From the NCBI GenBank assembly GCA_002238485.1, contig MPMG01000001.1, forward strand, positions 744,001 to 808,000: a stretch of 64,000 nt of DNA, given 5' to 3'. The DNA comes from Chloroflexi bacterium bin20 (GTDB taxonomy: Bacteria > Chloroflexota > Anaerolineae > Aggregatilineales > Phototrophicaceae). The translations under genes were made by a program, and so were the position numbers. Below are positions 57,294 to 64,000 of this stretch, in pieces. Under the pieces are notes generated by a model that was given only the letters and a program-made list of their open reading frames with translations, ran no database searches and had not been told where the DNA came from. Position 1 is the first letter of the stretch; each line of letters starts with the position of its first letter.

Positions 57294-58387
57294 CCGTCTG
57301 CGATATCCAGCGCCCATTGCGTCAGCGCCGCGACCGCATCGCCCAGGCTGGCAAAGCGCTGATCTCGCGTCTGCCCGCGCACATAGCGGATGTAAATCTG
57401 CTGCAAGATCACCAGCAAGCGAAAAATGCCTAGCACATGGTAGAAGCGGATATCGGAAATTTCGCTTCGGCTGCTGCTGGCATAGCGCTGGACAAGCTCG
57501 TCGCGGCTCATAAAGGACTGTTCGCCGGCAGGCATCATGGCGATTGCGCGGACAGCAGGCGGATCGTCAGGCTGGGTCCAGTAGGTCAACAGCGCGCCTA
57601 GATCCGAAAGCGGGTCGCCCAACGTGCACATATCCCAGTCCAGGATGGCTATCACGCGCCCCGGGTCCTCAGCGGCGAACATCGTGTTGTCCAGCTTGGG
57701 GTCGTTGTGCACCAGCGAATTCGCGCTGTTCGCCGGCACGCGACTGTTCAGCCAGCGATAGATCCAGTCGACTTGCGGGTCGTCATGCAGCCTGGCGCGC
57801 TGCCAACGCCGCTGCCAGCCATCGACTTGCCGCTGGACGAAACCGTCGGGCTTGCCCAGCTGTGATAATCCCAGCGCCGCATAATCTACCGCATGGAAAG
57901 CCGCCAGCGCATCCACGAGCGCCCCGCTCATTTTGCGCCCCGCGCTCGGATCAACAGCGAATGGCCTTGGTAGATGCTCGCGAACGACAATGCCGTGACA
58001 GCGCGTCATGACCTGAAAGGGGGCGCCGATCACCCTGTCGTCATCGCAGTAGAGCCAGGAGCGCGGCGCAAAGGGCAAGGCGCGATGCAAAACCGAAAGC
58101 ACCCGATATTCGCGCCCCATATCATGCGACGACGGCGCAATCGGCCCCAGCGGAGGACGCCGCAGCACATAGTCGCAGCCGCTGGAAAATCGCAGTTGGA
58201 AGGTCAGGTTGGCTTTGCCGCCGCCGAATTGCCTGACGGTCATGTCGCCTTCCGCGCCGGGCAGCTTGCCGCGCAGGTATTCTGCCAGACGCGCCTCGTC
58301 GAAGCGCTCATCCGCACGCACATCAATCAGGTCGGGTTCAGACAGGCTGGACAAGGGGAGTGGTGAAGGTGTTGATGTGTCCCTCAT
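57290..58387 (-). CDS. APH/ACAD10-type phosphotransferase
   Basis: A 365-aa aminoglycoside-phosphotransferase-fold protein. Kinase-like motifs: the Lys of GGKANLTFQLRF, the catalytic loop LVHNDPKLDNTMF (HxDxxxxN) and the metal motif ILDWDMCTLGDPLSDLG. The best-known relatives are the kinase domains of ACAD10/ACAD11, associated with 4-hydroxy acid breakdown, rather than antibiotic-resistance enzymes. No acyl-CoA dehydrogenase is adjacent. GGTGGGG precedes the ATG; upstream lies hairpin repeat copy C. Confidence 0.85.
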   Translation of the reverse strand: MRDTSTPSPLPLSSLSEPDLIDVRADERFDEARLAEYLRGKLPGAEGDMTVRQFGGGKANLTFQLRFSSGCDYVLRRPPLGPIAPSSHDMGREYRVLSVLHRALPFAPRSWLYCDDDRVIGAPFQVMTRCHGIVVREHLPRPFAVDPSAGRKMSGALVDALAAFHAVDYAALGLSQLGKPDGFVQRQVDGWQRRWQRARLHDDPQVDWIYRWLNSRVPANSANSLVHNDPKLDNTMFAAEDPGRVIAILDWDMCTLGDPLSDLGALLTYWTQPDDPPAVRAIAMMPAGEQSFMSRDELVQRYASSSRSEISDIRFYHVLGIFRLLVILQQIYIRYVRGQTRDQRFASLGDAVAALTQWALDIADG

Positions 58388-58418
58388 TTCCCCACCCTAA
58401 ATCTCTCTCCAGCCTGTG

Positions 58419-58478
58419 GACAGAATCCGCGCGCGTACTTTGCCTCCCCCCGACTTTTCGGGGGGACCGAGGGGGGTA
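58419..58478 (-). repeat. Dispersed hairpin repeat, copy C
   Basis: The most regular copy: perfect hairpin CCCCCCGA-CTTT-TCGGGGGG (58446-58465), flanked on the minus strand by TACCCCCCTCGGTC on one side and a GCGCGCGGATTCTGTCC tail on the other. It lies between the divergent phosphotransferase and MFS genes. The rest of the gap (58388-58621) shows no gene; TATGAT at 58586-58591 may be the MFS -10. Confidence 0.75.
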
Positions 58479-58621
58479 GAAAAAAGTGTCCACTCAGGGT
58501 TGTGCTGTCCATGATTCACCGCTCCCGGACAAGAGAAGCCTTGCATCTTGGCTGATAGCGCTACGTAGAAACAAGCATACGCGGTATGATTGCGCTGGTC
58601 AAATCATGAGGACGCGCCAAT

Positions 58622-59818
58622 TTGAAGCTATCGAAGACCTTCCCCATCCTGGTCGCCTATCTGGTATTCATCGTCATCGGCATCGCCAGCGGCTTGCTCA
58701 ATATTGCTTGGACATACATGCAAACCACATTTGGCGTTTCGCACGATTCTCTGGCGGCCTTGGCGCCTGCGGCCATGTTGGGCGGTCTGGTTGCGGCTTT
58801 CTTGAATGGCGCGCTGATCGGCCGCTTCTCGCTGGGAGCCGTGCTGGTGGGTGGCATGGCTTTCGCGGGCTTTGGCTTGCTGGGATATGCCATTGCGCCG
58901 GTTTGGCTGCTTCTGCTGGCGGTCGCCCTATTCACCAGCGTAGGCAAGGGCACAATTGACGCCGGCTTGAACAATTTTGTCGGCTCGAACTATGGCACGA
59001 GCGAGATGAACTGGCTGCATGCCTGCTGGGGCATCGGCTTGACTATTGCGCCGGCGATCGTCACCTTTTTTGTGCTCGATCAAGGCGGCGGTTGGCAATC
59101 CAGCTACATCGTGGCTGGCCTGGCCGTGCTGCTGTTGGGCGGGCTGATTCTGTTTACTCTGCCGCTTTGGCAGCTGCGCGACAGCGAGCGTCCGGGCAGC
59201 CAGAAAGCTAAACGCCAGCCGATGAGCATGAGCCTGCGCCGCCCTATCGTGGTGGTCGGTTTGCTGTTCTTTTTCGTTTATGGCGGCATCGAAATCGGCA
59301 CCGGCCAGCTGGCAAACACCTTGTTGACCGAAGCGCGCTCCCTGCCGCAAGAAGTCGCCAGCAGCTGGGTCAGCGCCTATTGGGGCAGCTTCACGATTGG
59401 ACGCATATTGATGGGCTTGCTGGCCATGCGCCTGGGCGACCGGCTGCTGCTGACGATCTGCTTTGCCTGTTCGGTGCTGGGCGCGGCGCTGCTCTTCCTG
59501 AATCCCAGCGAGGCGCTCAGCTTTGCGGGCATGCTAGGCATCGGCTTTGGCTTGGCGGCCATATTCCCCATTTTGATTTCGCAGACCTACGCGCGCGTCG
59601 GCGTCGAGCACGCGGCCAACGCCATCGGCTTCCAGGTGGGTTTCGCGGCTCTGGGCGGGGCGGCGCTTTCGGGCCTTGGCGGCATATTCGCCGAGCATGT
59701 CGGGGCGGAGTCGATCAGCCTGTTCATTTTGATTGGCGCGGTGCTTTCGGTGATCATCTATGTGCTGATGCTGCGCTTTGAAGCGCGAATGTCGCGCGCA
59801 AAACGGGGGATAGGCTGA
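58622..59818 (+). CDS. MFS transporter, head of the cell-wall sugar operon
   Basis: 398 aa with twelve hydrophobic segments (FPILVAYLVFIVIGIASGLLNIAW first). Its general pattern (GSNYGTSEMNWLHACWGIGLTIAPAIVTFF) resembles sugar permeases of the fucose/FHS branch. The TTG start follows GAGGA by 11 nt; no ATG is closer in frame. The stop overlaps the nagZ start (TGATG). Because the next four genes act on cell-wall amino sugars, I infer uptake of MurNAc, GlcNAc or anhydro sugars; the sequence alone does not show the substrate. Confidence 0.82.
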   Translation: MKLSKTFPILVAYLVFIVIGIASGLLNIAWTYMQTTFGVSHDSLAALAPAAMLGGLVAAFLNGALIGRFSLGAVLVGGMAFAGFGLLGYAIAPVWLLLLAVALFTSVGKGTIDAGLNNFVGSNYGTSEMNWLHACWGIGLTIAPAIVTFFVLDQGGGWQSSYIVAGLAVLLLGGLILFTLPLWQLRDSERPGSQKAKRQPMSMSLRRPIVVVGLLFFFVYGGIEIGTGQLANTLLTEARSLPQEVASSWVSAYWGSFTIGRILMGLLAMRLGDRLLLTICFACSVLGAALLFLNPSEALSFAGMLGIGFGLAAIFPILISQTYARVGVEHAANAIGFQVGFAALGGAALSGLGGIFAEHVGAESISLFILIGAVLSVIIYVLMLRFEARMSRAKRGIG

Positions 59819-61341
59819 TGCTGAGTCTGGCGCAGAGGGTCGGGCGCATGATGATGGTGGGCTTCGATGGCTTGCGTCCACCCCCGCATATTTTGGACTG
59901 GCTGGCAAGCGGGCGCATTGGCGGCGTCTATTTGTTCGCGCGCAACGTGCAATCGCCTGCGCAAGTCCAGCAACTGGTCGCCGAATGTCGGGATGCTGCG
60001 CCTTTTCCTATTCTGGTGGGCATCGATCAAGAGGGCGGCATCGTCGCCCGTCTGCGCGACAGCTTCAGCGAAAGTCCTGGCAATATGGCGCTTGGGGCGG
60101 CGAAGGACCCACAGCTCGCCGAAGAAGTAGCAGCCATGATGGGGCGCGAGATGGCGGCGCTGGGCATCAATTGGAACTTCGCGCCGGTCGCGGATATTGC
60201 TCATCAGCGCGACAATCCTTCGGTCAGTACGCGCTCGGTCGGGCGCGACAAGCAGCTGGTCAGTGACGTGGTGGCGGCGCAGATCCGCGGCTTTCAGCGC
60301 AGTGGACTTGCGGCGACGGTCAAGCACTTCCCCGGGCTGGGCAACACAGCCATCGACACGCATGTGGGCTTGGCGCGCGTCAGCGGTTCACTGGAAACCC
60401 TGTATGAAGAAGACCTGCTGCCATTCCGCAGGTCCATCGCTGCCGATGTCGCCTGCGTGATGCTGACGCATGTGATTTACGACGAGTTGGATGCCGACTG
60501 CCCAGCCACCATGTCGCGGCGCATCGTAACCAACTTGCTGCGCGACGAATTGGGTTTCTCTGGCGCTGTCAGCACCGATTGCATGGAGATGAAAGCCATT
60601 ACCGACCAGGTTGGCCCAGGCGAATCGGCGGTGCGCTGTGTGCTGGCAGGAGTGGACCTGCCGCTGTTTTCGCACACGCGCGCGCGGCAAGAAGCAGCCT
60701 ATGAGGCAGTATTGGCGGCTGCGCAATCGGGCAGAATCACAGAAGCGCGAATAGACGAATCGCTGGCGCGCATCGAATCCATGAAGCAGCGCTATAGCCT
60801 GGATGACGCGCCGGCGCTGGATGTCGTGGACTGCCCGGCGCATCGGACAATCGCGAAACAGGCGGCGCGCGCGGGGCTTGTGCTGCTCAAGGCGGGCACG
60901 GCGCTCCCCAGCTTGCGCGAGTCGCGAGTTGCTGCGCTGGAATTTGCTGCTGGGCGTATATCCGATGCGGTGGAAGCGGGATCGCAGCGCGTATTCTCGG
61001 ATTATCTGGCGCGGCGATTGCCAAAAGCCGATTGCACTGTCCTCGACCCGCATGACGATTCGCCGCTGGACGAGAGCCTGTTCGAAAGCGACACACTCAT
61101 CTTGCTCACGCGCAATGCCCATCTGCAGCCAGCGCAATTGCAGCGCGCCCAAGCCATCGTGGGTCGGTCGCAGCGCGTGATTCTGGTTTGCGCGCGCGAT
61201 CCATACGATGCGGGCATGCTGCCAAATGCCGACACTATCATCTGCACAAATGGCGACAGCCGGCCGTCCTTGATTGCTGCGGTCGATGCCATCTGCGGCG
61301 ACTTTCATCCGAGCGGGCGGCTGACGGTCGCGCTGCCATGA
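59818..61341 (+). CDS. nagZ: Beta-N-acetylhexosaminidase NagZ (GH3)
   Basis: Removes terminal GlcNAc from muropeptides or GlcNAc-MurNAc. 507 aa. The N-terminal GH3 barrel has the NagZ hallmark KHFPGLGNTAIDTH (Lys169-His170 and Asp180-xx-His182; the His is the general acid/base in this family) and the nucleophile Asp254 in VSTDCMEMKAI. An additional C-terminal GH3 alpha/beta domain (residues 345-507) resembles Bacillus two-domain NagZ rather than the short Gram-negative form. No signal peptide is present, suggesting a cytoplasmic enzyme. Overlaps both neighbours (TGATG, ATGA). Confidence 0.93.
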   Translation: MLSLAQRVGRMMMVGFDGLRPPPHILDWLASGRIGGVYLFARNVQSPAQVQQLVAECRDAAPFPILVGIDQEGGIVARLRDSFSESPGNMALGAAKDPQLAEEVAAMMGREMAALGINWNFAPVADIAHQRDNPSVSTRSVGRDKQLVSDVVAAQIRGFQRSGLAATVKHFPGLGNTAIDTHVGLARVSGSLETLYEEDLLPFRRSIAADVACVMLTHVIYDELDADCPATMSRRIVTNLLRDELGFSGAVSTDCMEMKAITDQVGPGESAVRCVLAGVDLPLFSHTRARQEAAYEAVLAAAQSGRITEARIDESLARIESMKQRYSLDDAPALDVVDCPAHRTIAKQAARAGLVLLKAGTALPSLRESRVAALEFAAGRISDAVEAGSQRVFSDYLARRLPKADCTVLDPHDDSPLDESLFESDTLILLTRNAHLQPAQLQRAQAIVGRSQRVILVCARDPYDAGMLPNADTIICTNGDSRPSLIAAVDAICGDFHPSGRLTVALP

Positions 61342-62534
61342 CCGTTTCCATAGACCCTGCCGCGTTTGACAGCCTGCTGGCGGAGCACCTGCCGCGGACA
61401 TTTCCCGCGTTGGGCATGTGTGTGATTCATCGTGGCGAGATCGCGCTGGAAGCTGGCTGGGGCTGGCTCGATCCGTCAACGAAACAATTGCCCGTCGCCA
61501 CCGACACGTTCTTTGATCTGGCGTCAGTGAGCAAGCTGCTGGTGGAAGTCAGTTTTTTGGCGCTGGTGGAGGCGGGCGCGGTTGCCTTGGACGATGCGCT
61601 GGTCTCTGTGCTCCCCGAGTTCGGGCGAGTCAACCCTCGCGCCGTGGCTGGCGGACAAGATCCGCATACGCGCGCCTTCCTACCCACCGAAGCTCGTTTT
61701 GACGGGATGACGATCGATCCAAGCACAGTCACTTTCAAACACTTGCTCACGCACAGCTCGGGGCTTGCGCCCTGGCGAGCAATCTATCTGTTGGCAGGGG
61801 AGAATCCGCCGCCGCCTGTGTCTGGCGAAGTCTATGACGATGCGCGCTGGCAGCGGGGATTGGCAGCCATGGTCGCGTTTCCATTTGCCGGCACGGTCGG
61901 CGACACAATCCGCTACACCGATGTGGGCATCATGCTGCTGGGCGAGGCAGTGGCGCGCTTGTTTGGCGGACGACTGGACCAGGCAGTGCGCGCCCTGGCA
62001 TTGCAGCCGCTGGGCTTGCAGAGCTTCACATACAATCCTGTGCAGAACGGCATCCCGCGTGAGCGAATCGCGCCGACTGAGTTCGACAATCACTGGCGGA
62101 TGCGCCGCGCCTGGGGCGAAGCGCACGATGAAAATGCTTGTGGCTTGGGTGGGATCGCCGGGCACGCCGGTCTGTTTGCGACCCCCCGCGATGTTGCGCG
62201 ATTTGGCTGTGCCTGGCTGAGTGGCGACCCGCGCCTGCCTGTCGGCGAAGAACTGCGCAGACTGGCCACACAAGAGCAGATTCGTGGGCAATATCGCCTG
62301 GGCTTGGGCTGGATGCTCAAAGCCAGGGGCGATTCATCAGCCGGCGACCTCTACAGCAGCTCCAGCTATGGTCATACTGGATTCACAGGCACATCGCTGT
62401 GGATCGATCCCGAGCGGCAACTGGTCTGCGCTTTGCTCAGCAACCGCGTCTATCATGGCCGCGACCCCGCCCGCATCCATGCTTTCCGCCGGGCAGCGCA
62501 TGACCTCATCGTTGCGGCCATCGACCGCGCATGA
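61338..62534 (+). CDS. Beta-lactamase-fold serine hydrolase, AmiE (YbbE)-like
   Basis: 398 aa, starting MTVSIDPAAFDSLL at the ATG that overlaps the nagZ stop. The active-site motifs of class C beta-lactamase-fold enzymes are present: SxxK as Ser63-VS-Lys66, Tyr of RYTDVG (YxN-like with Asp), and HTGFTG. No signal peptide. In Bacillus subtilis, nagZ neighbours a serine hydrolase of this fold (AmiE/YbbE) that removes peptides from MurNAc; between nagZ, a sugar kinase and murQ, the same role is likely here. That is inference from context; the fold is shared with esterases and D-Ala peptidases. Confidence 0.82.
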   Translation: MTVSIDPAAFDSLLAEHLPRTFPALGMCVIHRGEIALEAGWGWLDPSTKQLPVATDTFFDLASVSKLLVEVSFLALVEAGAVALDDALVSVLPEFGRVNPRAVAGGQDPHTRAFLPTEARFDGMTIDPSTVTFKHLLTHSSGLAPWRAIYLLAGENPPPPVSGEVYDDARWQRGLAAMVAFPFAGTVGDTIRYTDVGIMLLGEAVARLFGGRLDQAVRALALQPLGLQSFTYNPVQNGIPRERIAPTEFDNHWRMRRAWGEAHDENACGLGGIAGHAGLFATPRDVARFGCAWLSGDPRLPVGEELRRLATQEQIRGQYRLGLGWMLKARGDSSAGDLYSSSSYGHTGFTGTSLWIDPERQLVCALLSNRVYHGRDPARIHAFRRAAHDLIVAAIDRA

Positions 62535-63448
62535 GCGCCCCGCTCTTCGCAGGCATCGACGGCGGCGGCAGCAACCTGCGCGTGACGATTGTGGATTCGC
62601 GACTCCTGCCCATGGCGACGCAATCCGCGGGCACAGCCAATCCCAGCCTCATCGGGCACAAACAAGCGCAGGCACATATACGCGCAGTTCTGCGGGCGGC
62701 GCTGCAGCAGGCAGACTTTTCGCCAGAGAAAATCATGGCGGCGGGCATCGGCATCGCTGGCGCAAGCAACTTGCACAGCCGAGACTGGCTGCTGGAAACG
62801 CTTTCGGCCGTTTTGCCGAGCTCGCATATCGTGCCCAGCTCCGACCTGGAGATCGCGCTGGTTGGCGCCTTGGGGCGGCGGCATGGCATCCTGCTGCTGG
62901 CGGGGACGGGCAGCGCGGTGTATGGCTGCGCGCCGGACGGGAAGCAGCTGCAAGTCGGTGGCTGGGGCTATCTGCTGGGCGATGAAGGCAGCGGCTATTG
63001 GCTGGGCATTCAACTGCTGCGCGGCATCATTGCGGCGCATGACGAAGGGATTGCTTTGACTGTACTGGGCGCGGCCTGTCTCGATGAGTTGGAAATCGCG
63101 ACAGCGCGCGACCTGGTCGGCTGGCTGTATCGATCAAACGAAGCGACGACCGCTCGGGTCGCGGAATTGGCGCGGCTTGTGCTGCACATGGCGCAGTCTG
63201 GCAATGGCGAGGCGAACATGCTGCTGCGGACGGCGGCGGATCATTTGACGAGGCAAGTCGAGGTGCTGCGCAGCCGGCTGGATTATCCTTCCGCGCCCAT
63301 CGCCTTTGCTGGCGGCTTGCTGGATAAGGACAATGCCCTTTCCGCTGCAATCACTCGCCGACTCAAACTGCCCGAACGACCGACAGCGATGTATAGCCCT
63401 GCAATCGGCGCGGCTCTGCTGGCACAGCGGGAATGGAGCGCGACATGA
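62531..63448 (+). CDS. BadF/BadG-type N-acetylamino-sugar kinase (NagK/MurK-like)
   Basis: 305 aa of the ASKHA fold, BadF/BadG/BcrA group: phosphate-1 motif FAGIDGGGSNLRVTIVD, phosphate-2 ILLLAGTGSAVYG, the family GDEGSGYWLG motif, and adenosine motif IAFAGGLLDKDN. This group contains GlcNAc kinases and the Clostridium MurK, which phosphorylates both MurNAc and GlcNAc. The next gene, murQ, needs MurNAc 6-phosphate, and no PTS is visible, so a MurK-like activity would close the route. Starts with an ATGA overlap and ends with one. Confidence 0.85.
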   Translation: MSAPLFAGIDGGGSNLRVTIVDSRLLPMATQSAGTANPSLIGHKQAQAHIRAVLRAALQQADFSPEKIMAAGIGIAGASNLHSRDWLLETLSAVLPSSHIVPSSDLEIALVGALGRRHGILLLAGTGSAVYGCAPDGKQLQVGGWGYLLGDEGSGYWLGIQLLRGIIAAHDEGIALTVLGAACLDELEIATARDLVGWLYRSNEATTARVAELARLVLHMAQSGNGEANMLLRTAADHLTRQVEVLRSRLDYPSAPIAFAGGLLDKDNALSAAITRRLKLPERPTAMYSPAIGAALLAQREWSAT

Positions 63449-64000
63449 ATTGGACGACTGAGCGGGCAAATGCCAATACGAGCGACATCGACAAACTGCC
63501 TGTGCCAGAGGCGCTGAAACTGATCAACAGCGAAGATGCCAAAGTGGCCGAGGCGGTGCAGGCTGCCCTGCCCGATATCGCGCGGGCGGTCGAGACGATT
63601 GTGGCGGCCTTGGAAGCAGGCGGACGGCTCTTTTATGTCGGCGCTGGCACGAGTGGGCGACTCGGCATGTTGGACGCGGCCGAATGCCTGCCGACCTTCA
63701 GCGCGCCGCCCGAGCTGGTGCAAGGCCTGATTGCCGGCGGCGCAGATGCCATGCTGCGGTCGATCGAAGGCGCGGAAGATGATCCCGCCGCAGCCGCCGA
63801 TGACCTGCGAGCCAGAGGCATCACCAGCGCGGATGTTGTCTGTGGCATTGCCGCTAGCGGGCGCACGCCCTATGTCATCGGAGCGCTGCAATTTGCCCGC
63901 AGCATCGGCGCGCAGAGCATCGCCATCGCCTGCAACCTGGAGACCCCTGTGGCTGCCTTGGCCGATATCGCCATCAGCGTCGATGTCGGACCCGAAGTCA
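63445..64000 (+). CDS. murQ: N-acetylmuramic acid 6-phosphate etherase MurQ, C-terminus cut by the window edge
   Basis: Removes lactate from MurNAc 6-phosphate, giving GlcNAc 6-phosphate. The visible 185 residues include the SIS fold: TTERANANTSDIDKLPVPEALKLIN, the phosphosugar loop FYVGAGTSGRLGMLDAAECLPTFSAPPELVQGLIAGG with the catalytic Glu80, and VVCGIAASGRTPYVIGAL. Normal MurQ is about 300 aa, so roughly 115 residues lie beyond the edge. Its ATG overlaps the kinase stop. Confidence 0.95.
   Translation, partial: MNWTTERANANTSDIDKLPVPEALKLINSEDAKVAEAVQAALPDIARAVETIVAALEAGGRLFYVGAGTSGRLGMLDAAECLPTFSAPPELVQGLIAGGADAMLRSIEGAEDDPAAAADDLRARGITSADVVCGIAASGRTPYVIGALQFARSIGAQSIAIACNLETPVAALADIAISVDVGPEV

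Noticed and set aside
57290..58387. Aminoglycoside-resistance gene
   Set aside because: The APH fold is present, but sequence features (GGKANLTFQLRF, ILDWDMCTLGDPLSDLG) match the ACAD10-like group rather than resistance enzymes, and no resistance or mobile context is present.
1..64000. tRNA, rRNA, CRISPR, prophage or insertion-sequence content
   Set aside because: I found no cloverleaf-compatible segment, regularly spaced repeat array, transposase, integrase or phage structural gene. Gaps are short and explained by promoters, hairpin repeats and leaders.

Overview
The window is 64 kb of GC-rich, tightly packed chromosomal DNA from a bacterium that I infer to be a Chloroflexota, probably an Anaerolineae-like lineage. 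The basis is a short Gram-positive-type YidC, an APPQY motif in RsmD, paired PucR-type regulators, a membrane-tethered MurF-like ligase and the many ATGA/TGATG gene overlaps. No 16S gene is present, so the assignment is inference. I see no rRNA, tRNA, CRISPR array, prophage or insertion sequence. The contents are mostly housekeeping genes with unusual details.

1-8 kb: a membrane-biogenesis cluster on the minus strand (rpmH, rnpA, yidD, a beta-propeller lipoprotein, yidC, khpB/jag), without dnaA beside it. A plus-strand trio of unrecognised genes with winged-helix-like parts follows. 6-15 kb: a glutamate synthase large subunit flanked by two PucR-type regulators. The two regulator promoters share a 17-bp TTGT-N9-ACAA palindrome, and the second regulator is bracketed by inverted copies of a dispersed hairpin repeat. 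15-18 kb: a type 2 IleRS with the rare GxHH signature. 18-25 kb: a seven-gene minus-strand operon (two GNATs, AlaX, an unknown, three TPR membrane proteins), then a small TPR gene, a UroD-like gene and rsmD.

25-36 kb: a minus-strand nucleotide/arginine operon, argC-argB-argD-argJ-carA-carB followed by hpt and cca. Upstream of argC lie a strong promoter, a 21-codon ORF with four Arg codons and a terminator-like hairpin whose 5' arm can also pair with two places in that ORF. This is a candidate transcription attenuator. 37-44 kb: rpoD, a GNAT, a polytopic GAF/HTH regulator, FtsK/SpoIIIE and a shortened XseA-like protein with a C-terminal membrane anchor. 44-46 kb: an SRAP (YedK/HMCES) gene and two small membrane proteins.

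46-58 kb: the two halves of the TIGR03936/TIGR03960 radical-SAM pair, separated here by psuG and a DinB gene, then a hydrolase, membrane MurF-like ligase, ddl, a membrane glycosyltransferase, an RsuA/RluB synthase, plsC and an APH-type phosphotransferase. 58-64 kb: an overlapping operon MFS-nagZ-serine hydrolase-BadF-type kinase-murQ, which reads as PTS-independent recovery of cell-wall amino sugars. The last gene runs off the window.
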